Source: Streptomyces monomycini
GTDB lineage: Bacteria; Actinomycetota; Actinomycetes; Streptomycetales; Streptomycetaceae
NCBI RefSeq assembly: GCF_022271435.1
Contig: NZ_JAFIQY010000020.1
Location: 78,997 to 142,996, forward strand
DNA length: 64,000 bases
Direction of reading: 5' to 3'
Of the stretch, positions 23,506 to 31,399 are shown in pieces. Under the pieces are notes generated by a model. The model searched no databases, was not told where the DNA came from, and saw nothing but the letters and a program-made list of their open reading frames with translations. A program made the position numbers and the translations under genes. The stretch's first letter is position 1. Each line of letters begins with the position of its first letter.

Positions 23506-24396
23506 TCAGGCCCCGCCGATCCGCTTCTCGAACCAGTGATGGGCGTACGGCTCGTCGTTGAACGCCGCGACCTCTTCGAAGCCGTACGAGCGGTACAGGG
23601 CGATCGCGTCGCCGAGCACCTTGTTGGTGTCCAGGCGCAGGACGCCGCGGCCGTGCTCGACGGCCCGCGCCTCCAGACCGGCCAGCAGCCGGCGGCCGAG
23701 GCCGAGGCGCCGGGCGTGCGGGGCCACCCACATGCGCTTGATCTCGGCGGAGCCGGGCGGCAGCTTCAGGCCCGCGCAGGCGACGGGCTCGCCGTGCAGC
23801 CGGGCCACCAGGAACAGGCCCTTGGGCGCGCGCAGTTCGCCCGCGTCGGGCAGCAGGCTCCGGGCGGGGTCGAAGCCCGTCTCGAACCGTTCCCGCATCT
23901 CGGTGAAGTAGGACCGCAGGCAGTGCCGGGCGTCCGGGTGGTCCGGGTCGACGACGTCCAGCGTCACCGTCGTGGCGGTCAGCAGCCGGTCGACCTCGGC
24001 CATGGCGGCCACCAGCCGGGCGCGCTGGGCGTCGTTGAGCGGTGCCAGCAGGGAACCGGCCAGCTCGTCGCTGCGGCCGTCGAGGACGGCGTGCTCCGCG
24101 CGGCCCGCCTCGGTGAGCCGGACGGTGCGTACCCGCCGGTCCTCGGGCTGCGGTTCCACCGTCACCAGGCCGTCGGCCTCCAGGGAGCGCAGCAGCCGGC
24201 TCAGGTAACCGGAGTCGAGCCCCAGGCGCTCGCGCAGCCGCCGTACGTCCTGCCCCTGCCCGCCGATCTCCCAGAGCAGCCGGGCCTCGCCGATGGGCCG
24301 GTCGAGGCCGAGGTAGTGGTCGTGGAGCACGCCCACGCGCTCGGTGACCGTGCGGTTGAAGCGCCGCACCTGGCTGATCTGTGCCGCATCATCCAT
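23506..24396 (-). CDS. MarR-GNAT fusion protein
   Basis: A 296-residue two-domain protein. Residues 1-145 are a MarR winged helix: MDDAAQISQVRRFNRTVTER, LLWEIGGQGQDVRRLRERLG, LDSGYLSRLLRSLEADGLV and the wing VEPQPEDRRVRTVRLTEAGR. Residues 150-296 are a GNAT acetyltransferase with CAGLKLPPGSAEIKRMWVAP, the acetyl-CoA-binding RRLGLGRRLLAGLE and LYRSYGFEEVAAFN. Such fusions occur in actinomycetes and may sense or inactivate a small molecule. It is convergent with the TetR gene. A palindrome, CTGAC-ctta-GTCAG, lies 4 bp upstream of its ATG and may be its own operator. Confidence 0.9.
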   Translation of the reverse strand: MDDAAQISQVRRFNRTVTERVGVLHDHYLGLDRPIGEARLLWEIGGQGQDVRRLRERLGLDSGYLSRLLRSLEADGLVTVEPQPEDRRVRTVRLTEAGRAEHAVLDGRSDELAGSLLAPLNDAQRARLVAAMAEVDRLLTATTVTLDVVDPDHPDARHCLRSYFTEMRERFETGFDPARSLLPDAGELRAPKGLFLVARLHGEPVACAGLKLPPGSAEIKRMWVAPHARRLGLGRRLLAGLEARAVEHGRGVLRLDTNKVLGDAIALYRSYGFEEVAAFNDEPYAHHWFEKRIGGA

Positions 24397-24399
24397 TCT

Positions 24400-24413
24400 C
24401 TGACCTTAGTCAG
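24400..24413. promoter_or_regulatory. MarR-type operator candidate
   Basis: CTGAC-CTTA-GTCAG, perfect 5-bp arms, ends 4 bp before the MarR-GNAT start codon. Autorepression is the simple inference. Confidence 0.5.
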
Positions 24414-24425
24414 CGAAAACGGGGC

Positions 24426-24528
24426 GGGGCAAGAGCAGGGGCATAGGCACGAGCAGGGGCAGGGGCAGGGGCAGGGGCAGGGGCACGGGCACGGGTGCGG
24501 GCAGGGCCACGGGTACGGGCAGGGGCAC
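24426..24528. repeat. Hexameric gggcag/gggcac repeat tract
   Basis: More than ten degenerate copies of gggcag or gggcac fill the gap between the start of the MarR-GNAT gene and the end of the acyl-CoA dehydrogenase gene. Confidence 0.85.
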
Positions 24529-24558
24529 AGTACGGGCGGGGGCTGGTACGCCGCCGTG

Positions 24559-25782
24559 TCACCTGTAGCGCTTCAGCTCCCGGCGCGCCAGCGACCGCTG
24601 GTGCACCTCGTCCGGGCCGTCCGCGAGCCGCAGTGTCCGGGCCGCCGCCCACAGCTCCGCCAGCGGGAAGTCCTGACTGACGCCGCCCGCGCCGTGCAGC
24701 TGCACCGCCTGGTCCAGGATGTCCACGACCGTACGCGGTGTGGCGATCTTGATGGCCTGGATCTCCGTGTGCGCGCCCTTGTTGCCGACGGTGTCCATCA
24801 GCCACGCGGTCTTGAGGACCAGTAGTCGCAGCTGCTCGACGGCCACCCGCGCGTCCGCGATCCACTGCTGCACGACGCCCTGCCCGGCCAGCGGCTTGCC
24901 GAAGGCCGTACGGGACACCGCGCGGCGGCACATCAGCTCGATGGCGCGCTCGGCCATCCCGATCAGCCGCATGCAGTGGTGGATGCGGCCGGGGCCGAGG
25001 CGGGCCTGGGCGATGGCGAAGCCGCCGCCCTCCTCGCCGATCAGGTTCGCGGCCGGTACGCGCACGTCGTGGAAGACCACCTCGGCGTGGCCCCCGTGGT
25101 AGTGGTCCTCGTAGCCGTACACCCGCATGGCGCGGCGGACTTCGAGGCCGGGGGTGTCACGCGGGACCAGCACCATCGACTGCTGGCGGCGCGGGTCGGC
25201 GCCGCCCGGGTCGGTCTTGCCCATCACGATGAAGATCTGGCACAGCGGGTTCATCGCGCCGGAGATGTACCACTTGCGGCCGTTGATGACGTAACCCCCG
25301 TCATCCCCGCCGTCCCGGTCGATCCGGGTCTCGATGTTCGTGGCGTCCGAGGAGGCCACGTCCGGCTCGGTCATCGCGAACGCCGACCGGATCTCGCCCG
25401 CCAGCAGCGGCCGCAGCCACTGCTTCTTCTGCTCCTCGGAGCCGAACTGCGCCAGCACCTCCATGTTGCCGGTGTCCGGCGCCGCGCAGTTCAGCGCGGT
25501 CGGCGCCAGCTGCGGGCTGCGGCCGGTGATCTCGGCCAGCGGCGCGTACTGGAGGTTCGTCAGGCCGGCGCCGTACTCCTCGTCCGGCAGGAACAGGTTC
25601 CACAGGCCCTGCTTGCGGGCCTCGGCCTTGAGGTCCTCCACCACCGCCGGGGTGTCCCACGGCGAGGCGAGGGCCGCCCGCTGCTCGTCGGCGACCGCCT
25701 CGGCCGGGTACACGTGCTCGTCCATGAAGGCCAGCAGCCTGCCCCGCAGCTCTTCGGTGCGGGCGTCGAATGCGAAGTCCAT
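24559..25782 (-). CDS. Acyl-CoA dehydrogenase, ACAD10/11-like
   Basis: A 407-residue acyl-CoA dehydrogenase. Recognisable blocks: MDFAFDARTEELRGRLLAFM, AFAMTEPDVASSDATNIETR (FAD/substrate), GRKWYISGA, RVYGYEDHYHGGHAEVVF, GRIHHCMRLIGMAERAIELM, TAFGKPLAGQGVVQQWIADARV and QLHGAGGVSQDFPLAELWAAARTLRLADGPDEVH. Together with the phosphotransferase gene 9 bp upstream, it reproduces in two genes the domains of eukaryotic ACAD10/ACAD11. In those, the kinase domain phosphorylates a 4-hydroxyacyl-CoA and the dehydrogenase removes phosphate to give a usable acyl-CoA. The bacterial pair probably does the same. Transcribed as a two-gene operon preceded by a palindromic operator candidate. Confidence 0.92.
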   Translation of the reverse strand: MDFAFDARTEELRGRLLAFMDEHVYPAEAVADEQRAALASPWDTPAVVEDLKAEARKQGLWNLFLPDEEYGAGLTNLQYAPLAEITGRSPQLAPTALNCAAPDTGNMEVLAQFGSEEQKKQWLRPLLAGEIRSAFAMTEPDVASSDATNIETRIDRDGGDDGGYVINGRKWYISGAMNPLCQIFIVMGKTDPGGADPRRQQSMVLVPRDTPGLEVRRAMRVYGYEDHYHGGHAEVVFHDVRVPAANLIGEEGGGFAIAQARLGPGRIHHCMRLIGMAERAIELMCRRAVSRTAFGKPLAGQGVVQQWIADARVAVEQLRLLVLKTAWLMDTVGNKGAHTEIQAIKIATPRTVVDILDQAVQLHGAGGVSQDFPLAELWAAARTLRLADGPDEVHQRSLARRELKRYR

Positions 25783-25791
25783 CAGCGTGCC

Positions 25792-26850
25792 TCAGTCTTC
25801 CTTGGCGGTCGTCAGGGTGTCGAGGGTGGCCAGGCCGCGGTCGATGAAGACCGGCACCAGCTCGCCGATCCGGTCGAAGCCCGCGCCGACGGTCTGCCCG
25901 AGGGTGAAGCGGTAGTGGATGCCTTCGAGGATCACGGCGAGCTTGAAGTACGCGAACGCCGTGTACCAGGCGATGCCGGACACGTCCCGGCCGGACCCCG
26001 CCGCGTACCGCTCGATCAGCTCGGCCGCCTCCGGATGGCCGGGCGCGCCGCGCGTCGTGGCGATCGGGGAGCCGGGCACGTCCTCCTGCTCGCTGTACAT
26101 CACCAGCAGCCCGAGATCGGTCAGCGGGTCGCCAAGGGTGGACATCTCCCAGTCCAGTACGGCCGTGATCCGGTCGTCGGCGCCGACCAGCACGTTGTCC
26201 AGCCGGTAGTCACCGTGCACGACGGCGGGCGCGGGGGAGGCGGGCAGTGCCGCGCCCAGCGCCTCGTGCAGCGCGTCGATGCCCGGCAGGTCGCGGTTCT
26301 TCGACGCCGCCAGTTGCTTGCCCCAGCGGCGCAACTGCCGCTCCAGGAAGCCGTCCGGCCGGCCGAAGTCCGCCAGGCCGACCGCCGCCGGGTCCACGGA
26401 GTGCAGCGCCACCAGCGTGTCGACGAGGGACAGCACCACACCGCGGGTCCGCTCCGGGCCCAGCCCGGCGAGCTGTTCCGCCGTACGGTACGGCACGCCC
26501 TCGACCAGCTCCATCACGTAGAACGGCGCCCCGAGGACCTCCTCGTCCTCGCACAGCAGCAGCGCCTCGGGCACCGGCACCGCCGTCGCGTGCAGCGCGC
26601 TGATCACCCGGAACTCACGTCGCATGTCGTGCGCGGTGGCCAGGACGTGGCCGAGCGGCGGGCGGCGGACGACCCACTGGCCGGTGCCGTCGGTGACCCG
26701 GTAGGTGAGGTTGGAACGGCCGCCCTCGATCAGCTCGGCATCCAGCGGGCCCCGTACCGCGCCGGGCAGTTCCCGGTCCAGGTGGTCCCGCAGCCGCCCC
26801 AGGTCCAGACCCGGGGGTGCGGAACGCGGGGGAGGGGTGCCGTTGCTCAT
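25792..26850 (-). CDS. Phosphotransferase (ACAD10/11 kinase-domain type)
   Basis: A 352-residue APH-fold kinase. The ATP-binding N-lobe has LIEGGRSNLTYRVTDGTGQWVVRRPP. The catalytic loop is AVVHGDYRLDNVLVGADDR (His-Gly-Asp...Asn, near 210), followed by the metal motif VLDWEMSTLGDPLTDLGLL. LLCEDEEVLGAPFYVMELVEG near 95 is the hinge. This sequence type is the bacterial partner of ACAD11-like dehydrogenases and likely phosphorylates 4-hydroxyacyl-CoAs; relatives act in levulinic and 4-hydroxyvaleric acid use. The near-perfect palindrome at 26905-26922 lies 54 bp upstream. Start ATG 26850. Confidence 0.9.
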   Translation of the reverse strand: MSNGTPPPRSAPPGLDLGRLRDHLDRELPGAVRGPLDAELIEGGRSNLTYRVTDGTGQWVVRRPPLGHVLATAHDMRREFRVISALHATAVPVPEALLLCEDEEVLGAPFYVMELVEGVPYRTAEQLAGLGPERTRGVVLSLVDTLVALHSVDPAAVGLADFGRPDGFLERQLRRWGKQLAASKNRDLPGIDALHEALGAALPASPAPAVVHGDYRLDNVLVGADDRITAVLDWEMSTLGDPLTDLGLLVMYSEQEDVPGSPIATTRGAPGHPEAAELIERYAAGSGRDVSGIAWYTAFAYFKLAVILEGIHYRFTLGQTVGAGFDRIGELVPVFIDRGLATLDTLTTAKED

Positions 26851-26904
26851 CGTGCTCCTCCGTACGGAAGGGACGGCCGCTCCGGTCGGACGGCCGCTAC
26901 GATC

Positions 26905-26922
26905 ATGCCGACTAGTCGGTAT
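26905..26922. promoter_or_regulatory. Operator candidate before kinase/ACAD operon
   Basis: ATGCCGACTAGTCGGTAT is an 18-bp palindrome with a single mismatched pair, containing the perfect 12-bp core CCGACTAGTCGG. It lies upstream of the leftward kinase/dehydrogenase operon. Its right arm, read on the other strand, is ATACCGACT, also found at 20160. Confidence 0.7.
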
Positions 26923-26990
26923 GGCGTCCAGAGGGCGAGTATGGGGTGTGGGTCACCTGGCCGGAAAGGGCCGGTCGGTCCTCAGAGGAG

Positions 26991-27073
26991 GATGGCTCTC
27001 AGGGGACGGTGGCTTTCGGGGGACGATGGCCCTCGGGGGCGATGGCTCTCAGAGAAGGATGCCCTCAGAGGAG
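26991..27073. repeat. Five 16-17-bp degenerate tandem copies
   Basis: Units of the type gatggctctcaggggac repeat five times and run into the last codons of the DUF202 gene that ends at 27065. They lie between the kinase promoter and the two DUF202 genes. Confidence 0.8.
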
Positions 27074-27403
27074 GATCGCCGCGCCGAGCACCGCCAGTGC
27101 GCAGACGCAGCCTGCCAGGGCCAGCGCCGTACGGGTGGACAGGACCGGCGGCCGGCCCGCGCACATCGCCCGCATCCGCAGGTGCGCCGCCGCCAGGAAC
27201 GCGAGCCACACCAGCAGCACCAGCGCCCCCGCGACGACCACGACGGGCCCGGGGCCGTGCTGCTGCACCACCTGCCGCCCCGCGAGGATCGCGACCAGCG
27301 TGCAGGACAGGGTGGTGCGCCGCCAGGCGAGGCGGGTGCGCTCCGGCTGGAGCCCGGGGTCGCGGACCGGGCGCGGCTGCTCCCGTGGCAAGGAACCGGC
27401 CAT
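27065..27403 (-). CDS. DUF202 membrane protein
   Basis: A 112-residue protein with three hydrophobic helices. The DUF202 hallmark is near the N-terminus: LQPERTRLAWRRTTLSCTLVA. It ends within repeat DNA (AVLGAAILL). It directly follows another DUF202 gene with a 3-bp gap; this pairing is widespread in bacteria. The function is unknown, though paired DUF202 proteins are thought to form membrane complexes. Confidence 0.85.
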   Translation of the reverse strand: MAGSLPREQPRPVRDPGLQPERTRLAWRRTTLSCTLVAILAGRQVVQQHGPGPVVVVAGALVLLVWLAFLAAAHLRMRAMCAGRPPVLSTRTALALAGCVCALAVLGAAILL

Positions 27404-27406
27404 CGG

Positions 27407-27817
27407 TCAGCGCGTCCAGCCGATGGCGACGAGGACGACCATCGCGGCCGCGAGCAGGCCGACCGCGACTGCCAGTACGGCCGGGAAGCGGGACGCGGGC
27501 AGGTCCTCGCCGCGGCGCATCGCCCGCTCGCAGCGCACCCAGTGGTTGACCGCCCGCACCGCGCACAGCGCGCCGCCCACCAGCAGGACCACCGTGAACG
27601 TCACCCGCAGCACGTCGTGCAGCCGGGGCAGGAACTGGTCCACCGCGAAGCCGCCGCCCACCAGGGCCAGCCCGGTCCGCAGCCAGGCCAGGAAGGTCCG
27701 TTCGTTGGCGAGGGAGAAGCGGTAGTCGGGCGTCGTGCCCTCCTCGCGGACGCGCGCCGGCGTGAACCACAGCCGTACGCCCGCGCCGATCGACCGCAGC
27801 CTGTCGGTGAGGATCAT
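27407..27817 (-). CDS. DUF202 / YidH-like membrane protein
   Basis: A 136-residue protein with the DUF202 motif DYRFSLANERTFLAWLRTGLALVGGGFAVDQF, then two more membrane helices (VLRVTFTVVLLVGGALCAVRA and FPAVLAVAVGLLAAAMVVLVA). The three-helix layout resembles YidH. Together with the adjacent shorter DUF202 gene it forms a two-gene operon. Confidence 0.9.
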   Translation of the reverse strand: MILTDRLRSIGAGVRLWFTPARVREEGTTPDYRFSLANERTFLAWLRTGLALVGGGFAVDQFLPRLHDVLRVTFTVVLLVGGALCAVRAVNHWVRCERAMRRGEDLPASRFPAVLAVAVGLLAAAMVVLVAIGWTR

Positions 27818-27926
27818 GGCCAGAACCCTACGTGGTGGCCGCCGGGCGGGCCCGTGCCCGGGCCGTCCGGTGGCCGCCCTCCCCGCGCCGGCCGCCGGGG
27901 CTGCCGTTCCCGTGCGGGCGCCGGCG

Positions 27927-28460
27927 CTACCGCTTCCGCTCGGCCCGCCGTTCCAGCAGCCGCAGCCAGGCGGACATGCCGTCCGGCGTCCACTCCCACT
28001 CCGGGAGGCGCCGCGCCAGTTCCTCCTCGGTGAGGAAGGCGTGCCAGTCCACCTCGGACTCCTGCGGATGTACGGGCAGCGTGCAGCGCACCTCGTAGAC
28101 CGTCGACCACCAGGTGTGCTCGGGCGTCTCGTACAGGAACTTGAACAGCGGGACCGGCCGCGGCAGACCGGTCACGCCCAGTTCCTCCTCCGCCTCGCGC
28201 AGCGCGGTCCCGTCGTACGTCTCGCCCGCGCCGACCACGCCGCCGACGAACATGTCGTAGTGCGCGGGGAAGACCAGCTTCCGCGCGGTGCGGCGGTGCA
28301 CGAAGATCCGGTCCTCGGCGTCGCGGGCGAGGACGAACGCGCAGCGCGTCCGCAGCCGGTGGGCGTACGCGTCGCCCCGCCGGGCCTGTCCCACGACCTC
28401 GTCGCTCTCGCTGACGACGTCGACGATCTCGTCCGCGCTCAGTGGCTGTTGTCCGTCCAT
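27927..28460 (-). CDS. Nudix hydrolase
   Basis: A 177-residue Nudix protein of the IDI/YfcD-like group. The Nudix box is GGVVGAGETYDGTALREAEEELGV, with the usual RIFVHRRTARKLVFPAHYDM preceding it. The start ATG 28460 (MDGQQPLS) is preferred over an upstream one four codons earlier. It stands alone, 100 bp from the SDR gene that ends at 28558, with GC-rich inverted sequence between. Substrate unknown. Confidence 0.88.
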   Translation of the reverse strand: MDGQQPLSADEIVDVVSESDEVVGQARRGDAYAHRLRTRCAFVLARDAEDRIFVHRRTARKLVFPAHYDMFVGGVVGAGETYDGTALREAEEELGVTGLPRPVPLFKFLYETPEHTWWSTVYEVRCTLPVHPQESEVDWHAFLTEEELARRLPEWEWTPDGMSAWLRLLERRAERKR

Positions 28461-28557
28461 GACTCCATGCAAGCAGCCCGCCGGGGCCGGTGTGGCACGG
28501 GCCCCGCGGCGCGTGTCACCGCCGCCCGCGTCACGCTTCCTGCGTCCCGACCCCGCG

Positions 28558-29322
28558 TCACTGCCCCATGACGTAACGCACGGTCGGGCCGGAGGTCCAG
28601 CCGCCGTCCACCGCCAGTTCGGCCCCGGTGACGTAGGACGCCGCGTCGGACAGCAGGAAGACCACCGCCCCCGCGATCTCCTCGGCCTCGCCGACCCGCC
28701 CCATCGGCGTGTTGGGGTACTTGCCCTCGCCCGTCTCGATGCCGGCCTGGGCGGTCATGGGGGTGTGGGTCATGCCGGGGTGCACCGAGTTCACCCGGAT
28801 CCGCGCCGTGCCCAGCTCGACCGCGCCGATCTTCGTCAGGCCGCGCACGCCCCACTTGGAGGCGCCGTAACCGCCGGTCAGGGCCAGGCCCATGAGGCCT
28901 GCCGCCGAGGAGATGTTCACGATCGACCCGGCGCCGCGCTCGCGCATCGCCGGAATCACCGTCTTCATGCCGATGAAGACGCCGGTGAGATTCACGTCCA
29001 GGACCTTGCGGAAGAAGTCGACGGAGATCGAGTCCAGCGGCTGGCCGGTGGCTATGCCCGCGTTGTTGACCAGGCCGTCGATGCCGCCGAACGTCTCGGC
29101 CGTGAAGTCCGCCGCCCGCTGCCAGTCGTCCTCCGATGTCACGTCGTGCGCGAGGAACCGGGCGCGCTCACCGAGCCGTTCGGCCGTGGCCCGGCCCTCG
29201 TCCTCCAGGATGTCGGTGAGGACGACGTGGGCGCCGGCCGCGACCGCCTGCTCGGCGGCGGCCGCGCCCAGACCGCGCGCGCCGCCGGTGACGATGATGT
29301 TCTTGCCGTGCAGGTCGGGCAT
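28558..29322 (-). CDS. Short-chain dehydrogenase, hydroxysteroid-dehydrogenase-like
   Basis: A 254-residue SDR. Motifs: KNIIVTGGARGLGAAAAEQA, DGLVNNAGIATG, the catalytic Ser in SIVNISSAAGLMG, and GYGASKWGVRGLTK (Tyr-x3-Lys). The C-terminal SYVTGAELAVDGGWTSGP is family-typical. It resembles the Streptomyces 20-beta- or 3-alpha-hydroxysteroid dehydrogenase group, but a ketone of any hydrophobic compound could be the substrate. AAGGAG stands 8 bp before ATG 29322. It lies after a TetR gene with a 32-bp gap and is probably in one operon with it. Confidence 0.9.
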   Translation of the reverse strand: MPDLHGKNIIVTGGARGLGAAAAEQAVAAGAHVVLTDILEDEGRATAERLGERARFLAHDVTSEDDWQRAADFTAETFGGIDGLVNNAGIATGQPLDSISVDFFRKVLDVNLTGVFIGMKTVIPAMRERGAGSIVNISSAAGLMGLALTGGYGASKWGVRGLTKIGAVELGTARIRVNSVHPGMTHTPMTAQAGIETGEGKYPNTPMGRVGEAEEIAGAVVFLLSDAASYVTGAELAVDGGWTSGPTVRYVMGQ

Positions 29323-29354
29323 GGCCGGCTCCTTGCTTCGGTGGTGGGGTGGTC

Positions 29355-30011
29355 TCACGGGTACGGGACAGGGGCGGGGGCCAGCAGGAACGCCGCCGTG
29401 GTGCCGACGAGGTCGGCGAGGAACGCCTCCTCGTACGTCAGCGGCCGGACGCCGTCCAGGTATTGACGGGCCCGGTCGGCCAGTGCCGCGCCGATCAGCG
29501 TCAGCGCCAGCTCGATCCGTTCCAGCCGCAGCGCCTCGGGCAGGCCCGCCGCGGCGAGTGCCGACTCCGCGAGACCGATCAGCCGCCAGGTCGCGGTGCC
29601 GTCCAGCGTCGGGTGCGGCGTACGGGTCCGTACGCCGCTCTCGCGGGTCAGCTGGGCGGAGACGCGCAGACAGCGGCGGCCCCGGTCGTCGCGCAGCAGG
29701 CTCGCCTCGGCGGTGACCAGCGCACCGACCAGCGCGGACAGGCCGGGACCTGCCGCGCCGGCGCGCGCTTCGACGGCCGCCAGCCGGGGCGTGAGCACGG
29801 TCTCCGTACGGGCCAGACGCCCGGCCATCACCGCGTCCAGCAGCCCGGCCCGTGAACCGAAGTGGTACTGCACGGCCGACGGGTTGCTCTGTCCGGCCAG
29901 CCGGACGATGTCCCGCGTCTGCGCGCCGTCCACCCCGTGCGCCGCGAACAGTTCCTCCGCGGCGCGCAGCAGCCTCTCCCTGGTCCCGGCCCCTGTCGTC
30001 GTACGTGCCAT
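29355..30011 (-). CDS. TetR-family regulator
   Basis: A 218-residue regulator with helix-turn-helix RERLLRAAEELFAAHGVDGAQTRDIVRLAGQSNPSAVQYHFGSRAG. The NPSAVQYHFGS form indicates the branch that responds to hydrophobic ligands. The C-terminal half is helical. It heads a two-gene operon with the SDR, and a TAATGC-tgg-GCATTA palindrome lies 10 bp upstream of its ATG, so autorepression is likely. Confidence 0.9.
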   Translation of the reverse strand: MARTTTGAGTRERLLRAAEELFAAHGVDGAQTRDIVRLAGQSNPSAVQYHFGSRAGLLDAVMAGRLARTETVLTPRLAAVEARAGAAGPGLSALVGALVTAEASLLRDDRGRRCLRVSAQLTRESGVRTRTPHPTLDGTATWRLIGLAESALAAAGLPEALRLERIELALTLIGAALADRARQYLDGVRPLTYEEAFLADLVGTTAAFLLAPAPVPYP

Positions 30012-30021
30012 GCGGGCACTT

Positions 30022-30036
30022 TAATGCTGGGCATTA
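30022..30036. promoter_or_regulatory. TetR operator candidate, TAATGC-tgg-GCATTA
   Basis: Perfect 6-bp arms with a 3-bp spacer, A+T-rich within G+C-rich surroundings, 10 bp before the TetR start. It may overlap the -10 element. Confidence 0.7.
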
Positions 30037-30041
30037 TTAGA

Positions 30042-30084
30042 GTCGAGATCGCGCAGGCCCGTGTCGAGATCGCGCAGGGCCCGT
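30042..30084. repeat. Direct repeat of about 21 bp
   Basis: Two adjacent copies of gtcgagatcgcgcaggcccg (second with one extra base) lie between the TetR operator and the end of the MBL gene. A weaker third copy (ccgagatccgcg) follows. Confidence 0.75.
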
Positions 30085-30134
30085 GCCGAGATCCGCGTCA
30101 GGAGCGGTGCCGACGCTCGGGCCCGGGGCCCGTC

Positions 30135-31094
30135 TCACCACCGCACCGCCGTGAAGTCGACCGGCCGCGGCCGCAGCTCCCGCGCGCGGGTGGCCAGCCT
30201 CCGCATCCGGGCGGCCATCTCGTCGGCGGGCAGCTGCTTGCGTCCGCCGTGGCCGGGCAGCAGCCACTCGAAGCGCAACCCGGCGACGGTACGGTCCAGG
30301 GAGGCGGCCAGCTCTTCGATGGAGTACCAGGTGACGGTGTCCGCCACCTCGACGTCGCCGGTCGTGCGCGACCAGTAGAAGCTGTCGCCGCTGAAGCAGT
30401 ACCGCTCGTCGGCGACGTAGAGCACGCTGCCCTCGGTGTGGCCGGGCAGCGGATGGGCGATCACTCCTTCGGCGATCTCCGTGGCCCGGGTGCCGCGCAG
30501 CACGTGATCCGCGTCGGGCACGGACTCCAGGTCCCCTTCGTGGATCCACAGCCGGGCCCCGAAACGGTCGGCGTAGCGGCGGCCGTGCGCCACGTGGTCC
30601 CGGTGGGTGAGCAGTACGTCGGTGACCGGCCCGAGGGCCTCGTACCGGGCGGCCAGCGGCTCGCTCCAGCGGGGCGTGTCCACCATCATCAGCGTGCCGC
30701 CGGGGCGGCGCAGGAGGTAGGAGTTGGCTGCGGCGGTGTGCGGGGAGTTGTGCCCGCACAGCAGGACGTCGGTGGTGCCGAGCCGCAAGGGGTACGGGTC
30801 CTGGGCCGGGTCGAGCCGGTGGGCGGGGCGGCGGATGGAGCGGGTGGGGCACGCGAACGCCGCGGCGTACAGCTGCCGTTCCTCGGCCGCGCCGTGCGGC
30901 TGCCGTACGACCTCGGAGCGGCCGCCGGTCTCGACGATCAGGTCGGGGGCGAGCTGCCGGGCGACGTCGCAGTTGGTGCAGCGGTCGTCCACGTACCAGG
31001 CGTCGGGGGTGTCGTGGGAGTCGTGGGAGTCGAGTGTGTCGTGGGTGACGCGGGTGTCCCGGGTGTCCTCCGGGACGGGTCGGGCATCGTTCAT
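30135..31094 (-). CDS. Ferredoxin-like / metallo-beta-lactamase fusion
   Basis: A 319-residue protein. Residues ~35-90 look like a reduced ferredoxin domain: DRCTNCDVARQLAPDLIVE and later FACPTRSI, with only three cysteines of a [4Fe-4S] set. The rest is an MBL-fold hydrolase: LCGHNSPHTAAANSYLLRRPG, VLLTHRDHVAHGRRYADRFG (metal site altered from the usual HxHxDH), HPLPGHTEGSVLYV, CFSGDSFYWS and WLLPGHGGRKQLP. Fusions of this kind are known but not well characterised. Before them is a Thr/Asp/His-rich linker (TRDTRVTHDTLDSHDSHDTPD) coded by short repeats. ATG 31094 is used, with GAGG 6 bp upstream. Confidence 0.82.
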   Translation of the reverse strand: MNDARPVPEDTRDTRVTHDTLDSHDSHDTPDAWYVDDRCTNCDVARQLAPDLIVETGGRSEVVRQPHGAAEERQLYAAAFACPTRSIRRPAHRLDPAQDPYPLRLGTTDVLLCGHNSPHTAAANSYLLRRPGGTLMMVDTPRWSEPLAARYEALGPVTDVLLTHRDHVAHGRRYADRFGARLWIHEGDLESVPDADHVLRGTRATEIAEGVIAHPLPGHTEGSVLYVADERYCFSGDSFYWSRTTGDVEVADTVTWYSIEELAASLDRTVAGLRFEWLLPGHGGRKQLPADEMAARMRRLATRARELRPRPVDFTAVRW

Positions 31095-31321
31095 GGCATG
31101 CCTCACTCTTCGGACGTGGGGTGGCTTGTACGGGATGCGTACGGATGCGGGTGCTCAAGAAGAGGTAACGCTCCGGGCCGCGGAAGGGGAAGGGGGGCCA
31201 GGTCTTGTTTCTCCTGTTCAAGGGGTATCTCGCACAGCCGGACTGAGTGGCGAGAGCATGACAAACCGGCGTCGCGGTGGGGGAGAGACGGCCGGCTCCC
31301 GAGCCGCCGGCCGCCCTCCCT

Positions 31322-31399
31322 CACCTCACCCGCAACTGCCCACCTCACCCGCAACTGCCCCACCCCACCCGCAACTCCCTCACCTCACCTGCAACTCCC
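31322..31399. repeat. Four 19-bp tandem copies at transporter 3' end
   Basis: Units close to cacctcacccgcaactgcc start at 31322, 31341, 31361 and 31381. The last one encodes the final residues (RELQVR) and stop of the DMT transporter, so the array grew from, or into, the coding end. Confidence 0.9.

Noticed and set aside
31103..31363. An 86-codon minus-strand frame
   Set aside because: It begins in 19-bp repeats and ends at the MBL start. The composition is irregular and no ribosome-binding site is seen.
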